Notes: generated by a model from the sequence alone, not told the origin. Positions 1 to 10,238 are shown, counted from the stretch's first letter. The stretch: 64,000 bases of DNA from JAAELZ01 sp965237485 (GCA_965237485.1 CBDEFQ010000006.1:682001-746000), one strand, 5' to 3'. Made by a program: numbers and translations.

Positions 1-2
1 GC

Positions 3-1781
3 GCGGATATCGTCATTTTTGATAAAGACCGTTCCGATACCTCGTTTATTATTGTTGAGCTAAAAAAGCCAAAGCTCAAAGACGGTAAAAATCAGCTACG
101 TTCCTACTGCAACGCCACAGGCGCACCAATTGGTGTATGGACAAATGGCGAAAAAATATCCCACTATCACCGTAAAGACCCCAATTATTTTGAAGACATA
201 ACGGATATCCCAAAGGCAAACCAAAGCCTCAAGGATATTCTGAGTGAACGCTTTACCCTCAAAGACCTTATTATCAAGGATAAAATTGCCAATGAACGTA
301 AATCCCTGAAAGACATCATTCTTGAAATGGAAGATGAAGTTTTAGCCAATGCGGGCGTTGATGTATTTGAGGAGGTCTTTAAGCTCATATTCACCAAGCT
401 CTATGATGAATTTGGCTCTAAAAAAGACAAAGCCAATATTGAGTTTTACTTCGACCAAAATCTTGATGATGAAGACAGGGGTGATTACGATCAACTTAAA
501 AGCACCTTGCCAGGTATCAATGATAAAAAGTTCCGTGTTATGGAGTTTAGAAATACAGGGCAAACCGATACCGAATTAAAAAATAAAATTCAAACTCTGT
601 TTGATGAAGCTAAAAGCCAATGGGCGGGTGTATTCCCAGAGGGTTCAAACTTTGAACTATCCGATAGTCATTTATCCGTTTGTATTTCCAGCTTGCAAGA
701 TGTCAAACTGTTTAATTCTAATTTGCTAGTAGTAGATGAAGCCTTTGAGTACTTAGTGAATAAATCCGCTAAAGGTGAAAAAGGGCAATACTTTACTCCC
801 CGTCATGTGATTGATATGTGCGTACAAATGCTCAACCCCAAACGGGGTGAGTATATGATTGATACCGCTTCTGGAAGTTGTGGTTTCCCCGTACATACTA
901 TATTTAAACTTACAGGGCATTTATTCACCAATGCTGAAATACCTGACGAAGATAAACAGCATGTATTAAAAGTATTTGGTATTGACTTTGACGAAAAGAC
1001 CGTGCGCGTTGCCCGAACCCTTAACCTGATTGCTGGAGATGGTGAAACCAATGTATTGCACCTGAACACGCTGGACTTTGATCGCTGGAAAGATAAAACC
1101 GAAAAAGATAAAAAATGGATCAACACCTATGGCAAAGGTTTTGAACGCCTCGAAAAACTAAGAGCCGATAAAGGCGAAGACAAACAATTCAACTTTGACA
1201 TTCTAATGGCAAACCCACCCTTTGCAGGCGACATCAAAGAAAGCCGTATCCTACATCAATATGAACTTGGCTTTAAAGCAGATGGTAAAAAGGCGCAAAC
1301 CAAAGTCGGACGGGATATTCTGTTTATAGAAAGAAACCTAGACTTTATCAAGCCAGGTGGACGTATGGCGATAGTCTTACCACAAGGGAGGTTTAACAAT
1401 ACTTCCGACAAACATATACGGGAATTTATCGCTCAACATGGGCGTATTCTTGGCGTGGTCGGTTTGCACGGAAATAGCTTTAAACCGCATACTGGCACAA
1501 AAACCAGCGTATTGTTTGTACAGAAATGGCACGATAAACTTTGCCCTAAAGTCGATGATTACCCGATCTTTTTTGCCGTATCTGAAAAAGGTGGTAAAGA
1601 TAATTCAGGGGATTATATCTATGTCAAAAACGGCAATGGTCAACAAAAGCTGGACAAAAACGGGCATTTGATTGTTGACCATGATTTGCATAATCACGAT
1701 GGCGAATTGTCAGATGGGATTGCTGAAGCCTTTATTGATTGGGCAAAGAGTGAAAATCTATCCTTTTGGGTTGAGGACTAA
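3..1781 (+). CDS. Type I-like restriction-modification protein: nuclease N-domain fused to N6-adenine methylase (5' truncated by window edge)
   Basis: The reading frame is open from the first base, so the true start lies outside the window. The first ~100 codons look like the type I restriction enzyme R-protein N-terminal domain (HSDR_N_2): a VELKKP (E-x-K) nuclease motif, then QLRSYCNATGAPIGVWTNG. The rest is an N6-adenine DNA methylase, with SAM motif I at DTASGSCGF and catalytic motif IV NPPF in ILMANPPFAGD. The stop at 1779-1781 lies 3 bp before the specificity gene, so the two form one operon. The protein would cleave or methylate DNA at sites chosen by the S subunit. Because that S gene is broken (next entry), the system is probably inactive or only partly active. 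Fusion of nuclease-like and methylase domains is seen directly; activity is inferred. Confidence 0.85.
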   Translation, partial: ADIVIFDKDRSDTSFIIVELKKPKLKDGKNQLRSYCNATGAPIGVWTNGEKISHYHRKDPNYFEDITDIPKANQSLKDILSERFTLKDLIIKDKIANERKSLKDIILEMEDEVLANAGVDVFEEVFKLIFTKLYDEFGSKKDKANIEFYFDQNLDDEDRGDYDQLKSTLPGINDKKFRVMEFRNTGQTDTELKNKIQTLFDEAKSQWAGVFPEGSNFELSDSHLSVCISSLQDVKLFNSNLLVVDEAFEYLVNKSAKGEKGQYFTPRHVIDMCVQMLNPKRGEYMIDTASGSCGFPVHTIFKLTGHLFTNAEIPDEDKQHVLKVFGIDFDEKTVRVARTLNLIAGDGETNVLHLNTLDFDRWKDKTEKDKKWINTYGKGFERLEKLRADKGEDKQFNFDILMANPPFAGDIKESRILHQYELGFKADGKKAQTKVGRDILFIERNLDFIKPGGRMAIVLPQGRFNNTSDKHIREFIAQHGRILGVVGLHGNSFKPHTGTKTSVLFVQKWHDKLCPKVDDYPIFFAVSEKGGKDNSGDYIYVKNGNGQQKLDKNGHLIVDHDLHNHDGELSDGIAEAFIDWAKSENLSFWVED

Positions 1782-1972
1782 ATAATGCAGATCTCAACAG
1801 TACATCTTTCAAAAGTTAAAGATACAAGCAAACTCTTTAGGTTTGATGCTGAGTATTTCCAACCAAAATACTTAAAAACAGAAGGATTGATACAAAAGCA
1901 TAAATATTCTGAATTACGAGACTTAATTAGTGTATTGACGGACTATCATGCAAACGGCAGCTATGAAATATT

Positions 1973-3366
1973 GAGTTATGCCCGAATCTGGTGTATGAGG
2001 CATTTTCTTCAAGCGGCCTCGGTTTGATCTGAGTAGTCATTAGTTTGCTCTATTCCATCTTTAAATGGAACCCCTTGAATCACTTTTGCTAGATAGGCGA
2101 ACCCGCGTATTCGGTTCCACTTTTTCTCTGCGCACTGACCCAGCTTGAACATCATACTTAACATGCCATCACGGCTAAGACATCCCTTGCATCGTTTGGT
2201 ACGGTGTCGGATAGTCGCGAATGTTGATTCAATTGGATTCGTAGTACGTATGCTCATCCAGTGCTTGGCAGGGAACGAGTAGAACGTCATTAACTCTTCG
2301 CGATCTTTTTCCAAGCACTGCGTGGCTTTTGGATACTTGTCTTGACAGGTTTTAATGAATAATTGATAGGTGCTTTGCGCCGCTTCTTTGGTTTCTTCCT
2401 GCCAAATGTTATGCAGAGCTGCTTTTGCTTTGGGCTGCACCGATTTAGGCAGCTTGTTCAGCACGTTGGCCGTTTTATGCACCCAACACCGTTGATGTTT
2501 AGTGCCAGGATAGACTTCTTCCAGGGCATTCCAAAAGCCTAAAGCACCATCACCGATGCCCAGCTCTGGTTGATTCAGGCCTCGCTCCTTGAGTGCCAAC
2601 AACACCTCTCGCCAACTCTGCGTAGACTCTCGCTCACCGTCTTCAATCGCCAGTAATTTCTTGTGACCGCGCTCATTCACTCCGATGACAACTAAGGCAC
2701 AGAGTCGGCCCTCATCGCCGCGCAGGCCGCTGTGTATCCCGTCCGCCCATAGATAAACCCATCGATCTCGATCTAAACCTTCTCTATTCCAATCCTTGTA
2801 CTCCTGAGACCACGTTGCTTTGAGCTTACTCACTGTGCCTGATGATAACCCAGTCGCTGATTGACCCACTAGCACGCTCAGTGCATCCCCCATTTCTCCA
2901 GTGCTGACACCCTTGAGATACAGCCAAGGCAAGGCCGCTTCCAGTGTTCTCGTTTTACGCACATACGGCGGCACTAAAGCAGACCGAAAGGTGATCGGTA
3001 CTCCAGTGCGGGAGCGCACCTTGGGGATACGTACTTTGACTGGGCCGATCCCGGTTTGCAGTTCACGTTCTGGCAAATAGCCGTTACGAACGACACCAGC
3101 GTGTCCTGAATCTGAGACTTTGTCACAATTGCGATACAGCAGTTCAGATAACTCACTCTCGATCGCGGTTTGAATGAGTTGCCTAGCACCATTGCGAATC
3201 AATTCTTGCAGCGGATCGATGCTTTGCTCTGGCTTTTCAAAGGAAATAATTTTATTCTGTTTCATAGTGGCGTATGTCTGTGGAAGTTTAAGTTGTTGTA
3301 AACTCAACTCATCCCGATACGCCGCTTTTAGTCAACTACTCCATACACCACTTTCAGGCATAACTC
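1973..3366 (-). mobile_element. ISa copy A: IS256-family insertion sequence (1394 bp) in hsdS
   Basis: The ends are GAGTTATGCC...GGCATAACTC, with imperfect terminal inverted repeats of about 26 bp (the TGGTGTATG core is shared). A perfect 9-bp target duplication, TGAAATATT, flanks it. Three more copies of identical length lie at 5442, 8520 and 42499, each with its own perfect 9-bp duplication. This implies very recent expansion. ISa is a local label; database matching was not possible. Confidence 0.95.
2009..3265 (-). CDS. IS256-family (Mutator-type) transposase, ISa copy A
   Basis: DDE transposase of about 418 residues, starting at the ATG that gives MKQNKIISFEKPEQS; an in-frame TTG 14 codons upstream is possible but less likely. 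The IS256-family catalytic motifs are visible in order: WADGIHSG (first Asp), GIGDGALGFW (second Asp) and TTNPIESTFATIRHRT (Glu). The protein fills most of the 1394-bp element. Compared with the other copies it has IQTAIESE, SSGTVSKL and FIKTCQ variants. No frameshift is seen, so this copy could be active. It cuts and pastes or copies the element through recognition of the GAGTTATGCC ends. Confidence 0.93.
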   Translation of the reverse strand: MKQNKIISFEKPEQSIDPLQELIRNGARQLIQTAIESELSELLYRNCDKVSDSGHAGVVRNGYLPERELQTGIGPVKVRIPKVRSRTGVPITFRSALVPPYVRKTRTLEAALPWLYLKGVSTGEMGDALSVLVGQSATGLSSGTVSKLKATWSQEYKDWNREGLDRDRWVYLWADGIHSGLRGDEGRLCALVVIGVNERGHKKLLAIEDGERESTQSWREVLLALKERGLNQPELGIGDGALGFWNALEEVYPGTKHQRCWVHKTANVLNKLPKSVQPKAKAALHNIWQEETKEAAQSTYQLFIKTCQDKYPKATQCLEKDREELMTFYSFPAKHWMSIRTTNPIESTFATIRHRTKRCKGCLSRDGMLSMMFKLGQCAEKKWNRIRGFAYLAKVIQGVPFKDGIEQTNDYSDQTEAA

Positions 3367-4656
3367 TGAAATATTGCGAGGGAATGTAGAGCTAAAAACA
3401 GAGGACGATTATGCCCACATGATTAGAACTGTGGACATAGAGCGTGATGATTTCGAAAATGACATTATTAATATAAGTGAGCATGCTTATAATTTTTTAG
3501 CCAAAACAAAAGTCTATGGTGGCGAAATAATAATAAATAAAATAGGTAATGCAGGTAGAGTCTATCTTATACCACCTATTGAAAGGCCAACCTCATTGGG
3601 GATGAATCAATTTATGATTCGTGCCAATGAGAATATCAATAATTATTATCTCTTTTGTTATCTTTCAGGAAAGTTTGGACAAAACCAGCTAAGTCAACGA
3701 ATAACGGGAGCAGTACCCTTAAGTATTGATAAAGAATCAACAAGAAGTGTCTTTGTGCCGCTTTTTTCAGAGAGACTTCAAAAGTTGGTAGCAAAAGCAG
3801 TTACTGCACATTTTCAATATTCTGGTGAATCTAAAAGAATATTTAAAGAATCCCAAAGCCTCCTCCTATACGAACTCAATTTAAACAACTGGCGACCCAA
3901 ACACCAATTAAGCTTTATCAAAAACTATTCTGATACCCAACTTGCGGAACGCATTGACGCTGAGTATTACCAGCCGAAATATGAAGAAATCATAAAGGCA
4001 ATTAAAAACTATTCTGGTGGTTGGGATACACTAAATAACCTTGTTCATATTAAAAAATGTATTGAGGTTGGAAGCAATGAATACCTTGATAAAGGCGTGC
4101 CGTTTGTGCGAGTAAGTAATATCAGTCCGTTTGAATTATCAGAAGAAAAATATATTTCTAAATCACTCTATACAGAACTAACACCACAAGATGACGATAT
4201 ACTCTTTGAAAAATCAAAAAATCATCAGCCAAAACAGGGAGAGATATTATTCAGTAAAGATGGTACGCTGGGTATTGCCTATTACTTAAAAGACCAGCCA
4301 CAAAAAATGATACCATCTAGCGGCATACTTCGCCTAAAAAGTAAAACCAGTAAGGTTAATAACGAATACTTAACATTAGTGCTTAATTCTGTGCTAACAC
4401 AAGAACAAGTCAACCGTGATGTTGGTGGTTCAATCATACTCCACTGGCGACCCGACCAAGTAAAGCAGACGGTTATTCCAATTTTGCCAGAATCAAAACA
4501 ATTAGAAATTCAGAAAAAATCACCGAATCCCTTAGCTTACGCAAGCAATCCAAGCATCTGTTAGAAAGTGCAAAAAAAGCCGTAGAAATGGCAATAGAGC
4601 AAGACGAACAAACCGCAATCAAGTGGTTAAAAAATGAAGTAGCCCGTGAAATGCAA

Positions 4657-4739
4657 ATATAACAAGGCGCTGCACTCGGACAAAATAAAGCTACGTTCGT
4701 TCCTCACTACGCTTTATTTTGCCGGTGATCTTAAACGTT
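4657..4739 (+). repeat. attC-like cassette recombination site 1 (its 3' box displaced by an IS1111-type element)
   Basis: The site begins ATATAAC overlapping the hsdS stop codon, continues AAGGCGCTGCACTCGGAC and ends GCCGGTGATCTTAAACGTT. CACTCGG pairs with CCGGTG leaving one unpaired T, as expected for the extrahelical base of an attC; AAAATAAAGC/GCTTTATTTT forms an inner stem. The normal R' box GTTATGT is recovered only if the IS1111-type element (4740-10343) is removed, joining ...AAACGTT to ATGTC at 10345. Assignment rests on folding and position, and no integrase is present in the window. Confidence 0.55.
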
Positions 4740-4745
4740 GGTATG

Positions 4746-5111
4746 ATCCCTTTTGTCAATAGAGGGCACTAAATTGTCTGAGGGTTTACCTCACTTTCTT
4801 TTCTTTTTAAGGAAGAACGACTGCACACAATGAAGCCTACAATTTCGACGGTTATCATGCTGGTATTCGTGGACTGCTCTCTTGCAAGAACCTATCCTAC
4901 CTTGCTTTTTACGTCGTGATGCCTGTCTTCAGTCTAGGTACGTGGGCTCACCAAACTTTCGGTTGACTACCATCCTAACGCCGTCGGAGGCTACATCACA
5001 TCCCGTGGCTTGATTGGCGCAATCGCTCTTGTTCTTAAAGATCGTCTTTTTTTTAACTCTTGATTTTATTTCTATCTGATTCGACTTATATCTGATTTTA
5101 GTCCTCCCTCG
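4746..5111 (-). ncRNA. Candidate bridge RNA/seekRNA region downstream of the IS110-type transposase
   Basis: About 365 bp without a convincing ORF lie between the transposase stop (5112) and the element end. IS1111-group elements encode their guide RNA in the 3' non-coding region, so this is the expected place. No fold or guide loops were computed. The call rests on position and family knowledge only. Confidence 0.35.
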
Positions 5112-5441
5112 TTACGCGGGCATTCGTGATAAACGTTGTTTCGGGTCTACCGGAACCAGCACCACTTCGCGTGATATCTCCCATATCGTTGCTATCATCT
5201 CTCGCGCAATCGCCGTTACCACCACGTTACGATGTTTTCCTCGATTCAGTAAACGATGATAACGACGGCACAACCGTAGTTGAGATTTCCAAGCAATATC
5301 AATAATCTCTTTCGGCAACCCTTCTTGGCACTTTTGTAGCTCAGTCGAGATATTTGCTGCATAACGATAACTGTGTGCCCCCTCAACTAATAACCGCCGG
5401 GCACGACCATTTCCGCATTTAGTGATTCTCCCTTGACGACG

Positions 5442-6835
5442 GAGTTATGCCTGAAAGTGGTGTATGGAGTAGTTGACTAAAAGCGGCGTATCGGGATGAG
5501 TTGAGTTTACAACAACTTAAACTTCCACAGACATACGCCACTATGAAACAGAATAAAATTATTTCCTTTGAAAAGCCAGAGCAAAGCATCGATCCGCTGC
5601 AAGAATTGATTCGCAATGGCACTAGGCAACTCATTCAAACCGCGGTCGAGAGTGAGTTATCTGAACTGCTGTATCGCAATTGTGACAAAGTCTCAGATTC
5701 AGGACACGCTGGTGTCGTTCGTAACGGCTATTTGCCAGAACGTGAACTGCAAACCGGGATCGGCCCAGTCAAAGTACGTATCCCCAAGGTGCACTCCCGC
5801 ACTGGAGTACCGATCACCTTTCGATCTGCTTTAGTGCCGCCGTATGTGCGTAAAACGAGAACACTGGAAGCGGCCTTGCCTTGGCTGTATCTCAAGGGTG
5901 TCAGCACTGGAGAAATGGGGGATGCACTGAGCGTGCTAGTGGGTCAATCAGCGACTGGGTTATCATCAAGCACAGTGAGTAAGCTCAAAGCAACGTGGTC
6001 TCAGGAGTACAAGGATTGGAATAGAGAAGGTTTAGATCGAGATCGATGGGTTTATCTATGGGCGGACGGGATACACAGCGGCCTGCGCGGCGATGAGGGC
6101 CGACTCTGTGCCTTAGTTGTCATCGGAGTGAATGAGCGCGGTCACAAGAAATTACTGGCGATTGAAGACGGTGAGCGAGAGTCTACGCAGAGTTGGCGAG
6201 AGGTGTTGTTGGCACTCAAGGAGCGAGGCCTGAATCAACCAGAGCTGGGCATCGGTGATGGTGCTTTAGGCTTTTGGAATGCCCTGGAAGAAGTCTATCC
6301 TGGCACTAAACATCAACGGTGTTGGGTGCATAAAACGGCCAACGTGCTGAACAAGCTGCCTAAATCGGTGCAGCCCAAAGCAAAAGCAGCTCTGCATAAC
6401 ATTTGGCAGGAAGAAACCAAAGAAGCGGCGCAAAGCGCCTATCAATTATTCATTAAAACCTATCAAGACAAGTATCCAAAAGCCACGCAGTGCTTGGAAA
6501 AAGATCGCGAAGAGTTAATGACGTTCTACTCGTTCCCTGCCAAGCACTGGATGAGCATACGTACTACGAATCCAATTGAATCAACATTCGCGACTATCCG
6601 ACACCGTACCAAACGATGCAAGGGATGTCTTAGCCGTGATGGCATGTTAAGTATGATGTTCAAGCTGGGTCAGTGCGCAGAGAAAAAGTGGAACCGAATA
6701 CGCGGGTTCGCCTATCTAGCAAAAGTGATTCAAGGGGTTCCATTTAAAGATGGAATAGAGCAAACTAATGACTACTCAGATCAAACCGAGGCCGCTTGAA
6801 GAAAATGCCTCATACACCAGATTCGGGCATAACTC
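5442..6835 (+). mobile_element. ISa copy B (IS256 family) inside the IS110-type transposase gene
   Basis: A 1394-bp element with GAGTTATGCC ends and a perfect 9-bp duplication, TTGACGACG, at 5433-5441 and 6836-6844. Excision restores HRRQ-GRITKC of the IS110-type transposase. Confidence 0.95.
5543..6799 (+). CDS. IS256-family transposase, ISa copy B
   Basis: 418 residues from the ATG of MKQNKIISFE, full length, with all three catalytic motifs present. Differences from copy A include NGTRQLIQ, VHSRTGVP and FIKTYQ; no stop or frameshift is seen. It is a candidate active transposase for the four copies here. Confidence 0.93.
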   Translation: MKQNKIISFEKPEQSIDPLQELIRNGTRQLIQTAVESELSELLYRNCDKVSDSGHAGVVRNGYLPERELQTGIGPVKVRIPKVHSRTGVPITFRSALVPPYVRKTRTLEAALPWLYLKGVSTGEMGDALSVLVGQSATGLSSSTVSKLKATWSQEYKDWNREGLDRDRWVYLWADGIHSGLRGDEGRLCALVVIGVNERGHKKLLAIEDGERESTQSWREVLLALKERGLNQPELGIGDGALGFWNALEEVYPGTKHQRCWVHKTANVLNKLPKSVQPKAKAALHNIWQEETKEAAQSAYQLFIKTYQDKYPKATQCLEKDREELMTFYSFPAKHWMSIRTTNPIESTFATIRHRTKRCKGCLSRDGMLSMMFKLGQCAEKKWNRIRGFAYLAKVIQGVPFKDGIEQTNDYSDQTEAA

Positions 6836-8519
6836 TTGACGACGATGCTCTCCTGAACTCGACACTAATCCCAAATAGCTCATCAGCTTTCTTGGGTGAT
6901 CAAAACGCTTCAAGTCTCCAAGCTCCGCAACAATACCCAAGGCCGTCAATATACGCACTCCCCGCATTGATTGAAGCGCCTTAACTACCGGGTAATAACG
7001 CCAACTTTTTACCTGATGCGATAACTCGTTATCTAGCCGATCAACTCGATCTGTGCGCTCCGTTACCGTTTGAATATATTCTTGTAACACGATCTGTTGG
7101 CACGGCTGCGGTAACACCAACTCTGTTAACCAACGCAGATGCTTCAAACTCCAATTTGCGGTCCCCTCATAACGGATATTATTGCGCAGCAGTAAAGCCT
7201 TGAGTTGGTATTTGGCATCTTTAAGGTCGTACATGCCCCGCTCGCGCGCACGGGATAAATCTCGTATCGCCTCATCCTCTGGTTCGGGTACATAAATTGC
7301 GGTTAAATCCGCATTCTTAAGCAGTCGTGCCAAGTTCATCGCATCGCGTTTATCCGTTTTAACTTTATCCCCAGGCTTCTTAGGAATAAGCGACGGCGCG
7401 ACGACATAACAGCAATGACCAAGGCTCGTTAGCAATCGATACAACCAATAACCGCACGGACCCGCTTCGTATACAAAGTGGGCTCGTCGGTTAATACAAT
7501 TTCAAACAGGGTTTTCGCCGAAGTCGCTTTTAGTTTGCTCAGCAACGCGTTTTTTGTGCAATAAACCGTCTATTAGCAGCCATTTTGCCACCAATAGACG
7601 GATCTATCCCTAGGCCGGCACCAATTCAACTCGTTCAACTCCCAATGCCATTAATCGCTTAAGGTTAAAACATAAGCCCCTGATTCCAACTTGGAACTGG
7701 ACTTTAGCCAACCCTTTATAACGAACTCGCTTATTGCGATGAGCAAACACTCGCTCATATGGTGAACGAATTTTGCTAATCCAACGGTCTTTGTCTCTAT
7801 TCTTGCCATGCATATTGTTCTTCTTGATTGTTGCATCATGGCAACCGTTGCGCCTGAGCGTGGTTTTGGCCGGGCTCACGCAATAACCCTTGTCCGCATA
7901 AACAGCACCCGACTTAGGGCAAACATGCTTCAAGCCGCTTGCATCCGTTACCTCAGCCGAGGTGGCCGCTATTTTATTGATCAAGCCACTTTGCATATCC
8001 ACTGATGCATGCTCTTTGTAACCATACCAATATTTGCTATTTCCCTTGCACCCAAACCGTGCTTGCTTGTCCGCCGCAACTTTATCAACTGTCTTATTGT
8101 TGAACTCCTCTAATCCCATCTTTATCGCCTTATCTCTATCATCCCAAGTGGTTAGCTTACTGACCAACTGGCTGGCATCGACAAATGTGAATACTTCTCT
8201 TACTAAGCCCATTGAAACTAACCCGCTCCGAACACGGTCAAATAAATTCATCATACCCCTGGTTCCAATGCGTGAGCGAAAATCACCAAAGTAACTATGA
8301 TCAGGAGTGCTCTGTTCCAGTCCTGAATCACAAAACCACTTAGCGGCCAGATTCTCTGATAAGTATCGCTCCATTTCTCTATCACTTAAATCTTCCATGA
8401 ACTGAAGCACCAAGGCACGTAAGCCGAACTCAACACCTCGGCCTTTAGGGCCACGGGTGGTATATATTTTAGAGAAGGGTTTACTCAATGCACCAAAACA
8501 TAATAGCTCATCGAGTTTA

Positions 8520-9913
8520 GAGTTATGCCTGAAAGTGGTGTATGGAGTAGTTGACTAAAAGCGGCGTATCGGGATGAGTTGAGTTTACAACAACTTAAAC
8601 TTCCACAGACATACGCCACTATGAAACAGAATAAAATTATTTCCTTTGAAAAGCCAGAGCAAAGCATCGATCCGCTGCAAGAATTGATTCGCAATGGCGC
8701 TAGGCAACTCATTCAAACCGCGGTCGAGAGTGAGTTATCTGAACTGCTGTATCGCAATTGTGACAAAGTCTCAGATTCAGGACACGCTGGTGTCGTTCGT
8801 AACGGCTATTTGCCAGAACGTGAACTGCAAACCGGGATCGGCCCAGTCAAAGTACGTATCCCCAAGGTGCGCTCCCGCACTGGAGTACCGATCACCTTTC
8901 GATCTGCTTTAGTGCCGCTGTATGTGCGTAAAACGAGAACACTAGAAGCGGCCTTGTCTTGGCTGTATCTCAAGGGTGTCAGCACTGGAGAAATGGGGGA
9001 TGCACTGAGCGTGCTAGTGGGTCAATCAGCGACTGGGTTATCATCAAGCACAGTGAGTAAGCTCAAAGCAACGTGGTCTCAGGAGTACAAGGATTGGAAT
9101 AGAGAAGGTTTAGATCGAGATCGATGGGTTTATCTATGGGCGGACGGGATACACAGCGGCCTGCGCGGCGATGAGGGCCGACTCTGTGCCTTAGTTGTCA
9201 TCGGAGTGAATGAGCGCGGTCACAAGAAATTACTGGCGATTGAAGACGGTGAGCGAGAGTCTACGCAGAGTTGGCGAGAGGTGTTGTTGGCACTCAAGGA
9301 GCGAGGCCTGAATCAACCAGAGCGGGGCATCGGTGATGGTGCTTTAGGCTTTTGGAATGCCCTGGAAGAAGTCTATCCTGGCACTAAACATCAACGGTGC
9401 TGGGTGCATAAAACGGCCAACGTGCTGAACAAGCTGCCTAAATCGGTGCAGCCCAAAGCAAAAGCAGCTCTGCATAACATTTGGCAGGAAGAAACCAAAG
9501 AAGCGGCGCAAAGCGCCTATCAATTATTCATTAAAACCTATCAAGACAAGTATCCAAAAGCCACGCAGTGCTTGGAAAAAGATCGCGAAGAGTTAATGAC
9601 GTTCTACTCGTTCCCTGCCAAGCACTGGATGAGCATAGGTACTACGAATCCAATTGAATCAACATTCGCGACTATCCGACACCGTACCAAACGATGCAAG
9701 GGATGTCTTAGCCGTGATGGCATGTTAAGTATGATGTTCAAGCTGGGTCAGTGCGCAGAGAAAAAGTGGAACCGAATACGCGGGTTCGCCTATCTAGCAA
9801 AAGTGATTCAAGGGGTTCCATTTAAAGATGGAATAGAGCAAACTAATGACTACTCAGATCAAACCGAGGCCGCTTGAAGAAAATGCCTCATACACCAGAT
9901 TCGGGCATAACTC
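8520..9913 (+). mobile_element. ISa copy C (IS256 family), nested three levels deep
   Basis: 1394 bp, GAGTTATGCC ends, perfect 9-bp duplication TCGAGTTTA at 8511-8519 and 9914-9922. It sits in the 5' part of the IS5-type transposase, which sits in the IS110-type element, which sits in an attC-like site. Confidence 0.95.
8621..9877 (+). CDS. IS256-family transposase, ISa copy C
   Basis: 418 residues, open throughout. It carries several private substitutions: PLYVRK, ALSWLYL, QPERGIGDG, and MSIGTTNPIES where the other copies have MSIRTTNPIES, just before the catalytic Glu. The Arg-to-Gly change next to the active-site segment may weaken this copy. Confidence 0.9.
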   Translation: MKQNKIISFEKPEQSIDPLQELIRNGARQLIQTAVESELSELLYRNCDKVSDSGHAGVVRNGYLPERELQTGIGPVKVRIPKVRSRTGVPITFRSALVPLYVRKTRTLEAALSWLYLKGVSTGEMGDALSVLVGQSATGLSSSTVSKLKATWSQEYKDWNREGLDRDRWVYLWADGIHSGLRGDEGRLCALVVIGVNERGHKKLLAIEDGERESTQSWREVLLALKERGLNQPERGIGDGALGFWNALEEVYPGTKHQRCWVHKTANVLNKLPKSVQPKAKAALHNIWQEETKEAAQSAYQLFIKTYQDKYPKATQCLEKDREELMTFYSFPAKHWMSIGTTNPIESTFATIRHRTKRCKGCLSRDGMLSMMFKLGQCAEKKWNRIRGFAYLAKVIQGVPFKDGIEQTNDYSDQTEAA

Positions 9914-10238
9914 TCGAGTTTACGGTAGGGATGTTCAGAGCTAACCAGAGAATCTAAGGTTAGGAACAGTTGGCTTTGATGACGTTTGCTCAAAATTGCA
10001 GGCTGACTAGAATCAGCCCATATTATTTCACGTATTCTATTAATTATCCGACAAGCCCAAAGTGTAACGTTGCTTTGGGGTGCTTTGACTCAAACTGACG
10101 GGCTAATTTAACCAGCCCTTGCTTCGTCGTCGCTATTTTACCACGGTGTTCTGGGGTGCTCTCTCGGCTATCCAATACATAAGCCACTTCTGTGGATGCT
10201 TTGTGAGTATCCAAACCAATAAAAACTATGTTATCTTT

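Larger units (their letters stand above)
1785..4662 (+). pseudogene. hsdS: Restriction-modification specificity subunit (HsdS), split by an IS256-type element and frameshifted
   Basis: The ATG at 1785 follows the methylase stop by 3 bp. Codons run to 1972, where a 1394-bp IS with a 9-bp target duplication (TGAAATATT at 1964-1972 and 3367-3375) interrupts the gene. Removing the IS and one duplication joins ...SYEIL to RGNVELKTEDDY in frame. A second lesion lies in the A6 tract at 4514-4519: one extra A is needed to continue into KITESLSLRKQSKHLLESAK and on to the TAA at 4660-4662. As sequenced, translation stops at 4564. The reconstructed protein is 491 residues with two target-recognition-type halves; DAEYFQPKY near residue 20 recurs as DAEYYQPKY after ~200 residues. 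S subunits normally read the DNA sequence for the methylase. The poly-A lesion could be a sequencing error; the IS insertion is not. Confidence 0.88.
7610..9993 (-). pseudogene. IS5-type (DDE_Tnp_1) transposase, 5' end cut off by ISa copy C
   Basis: The body (8510 to 7610) reads SKPFSKIYTTRGPKGRG..., with FVDASQL (first Asp), AVYADKGY (second Asp) and RSPYERVFAHRNKRVRYKG (Glu region). The start lies beyond ISa copy C: rejoining at the TCGAGTTTA duplication adds ...LDSLVSSEHPYRKLDELL, with a probable TTG start at 9993. The two parts sum to 327 codons. As it stands only an N-truncated 292-residue product could be made from an internal start. Function before interruption: transposition of the surrounding 1.17-kb IS. 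Confidence 0.83.
7481..10057 (-). mobile_element. IS5-type insertion sequence (about 1174 bp without the nested ISa copy C)
   Basis: The ends GGCTCGTCGGTTAAT (7481) and its inverted relative GGCTTGTCGGATAAT (at 10057) match at 13 of 15 bases. The 7-bp sequence CAAAGTG is present on both sides (7474-7480 and 10058-10064). Excision restores TLHF-VYEAG in the IS110-type transposase. Seven bases is unusual for IS5-family elements, so the family or subgroup call is tentative. Confidence 0.85.

Noticed and set aside
185..397. Reverse-strand ORF of 70 codons over the methylase gene
   Set aside because: Shadow of the open methylase frame; no start signal and no family resemblance.
803..1126. Reverse-strand ORF of 107 codons inside the methylase gene
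   Set aside because: Antisense to the conserved SAM-binding region; composition is that of a shadow frame.
4740..5111. Protein-coding remnant in the region left of the IS110-type transposase
   Set aside because: Short frames there have no continuous family-like sequence; treated as non-coding element end.
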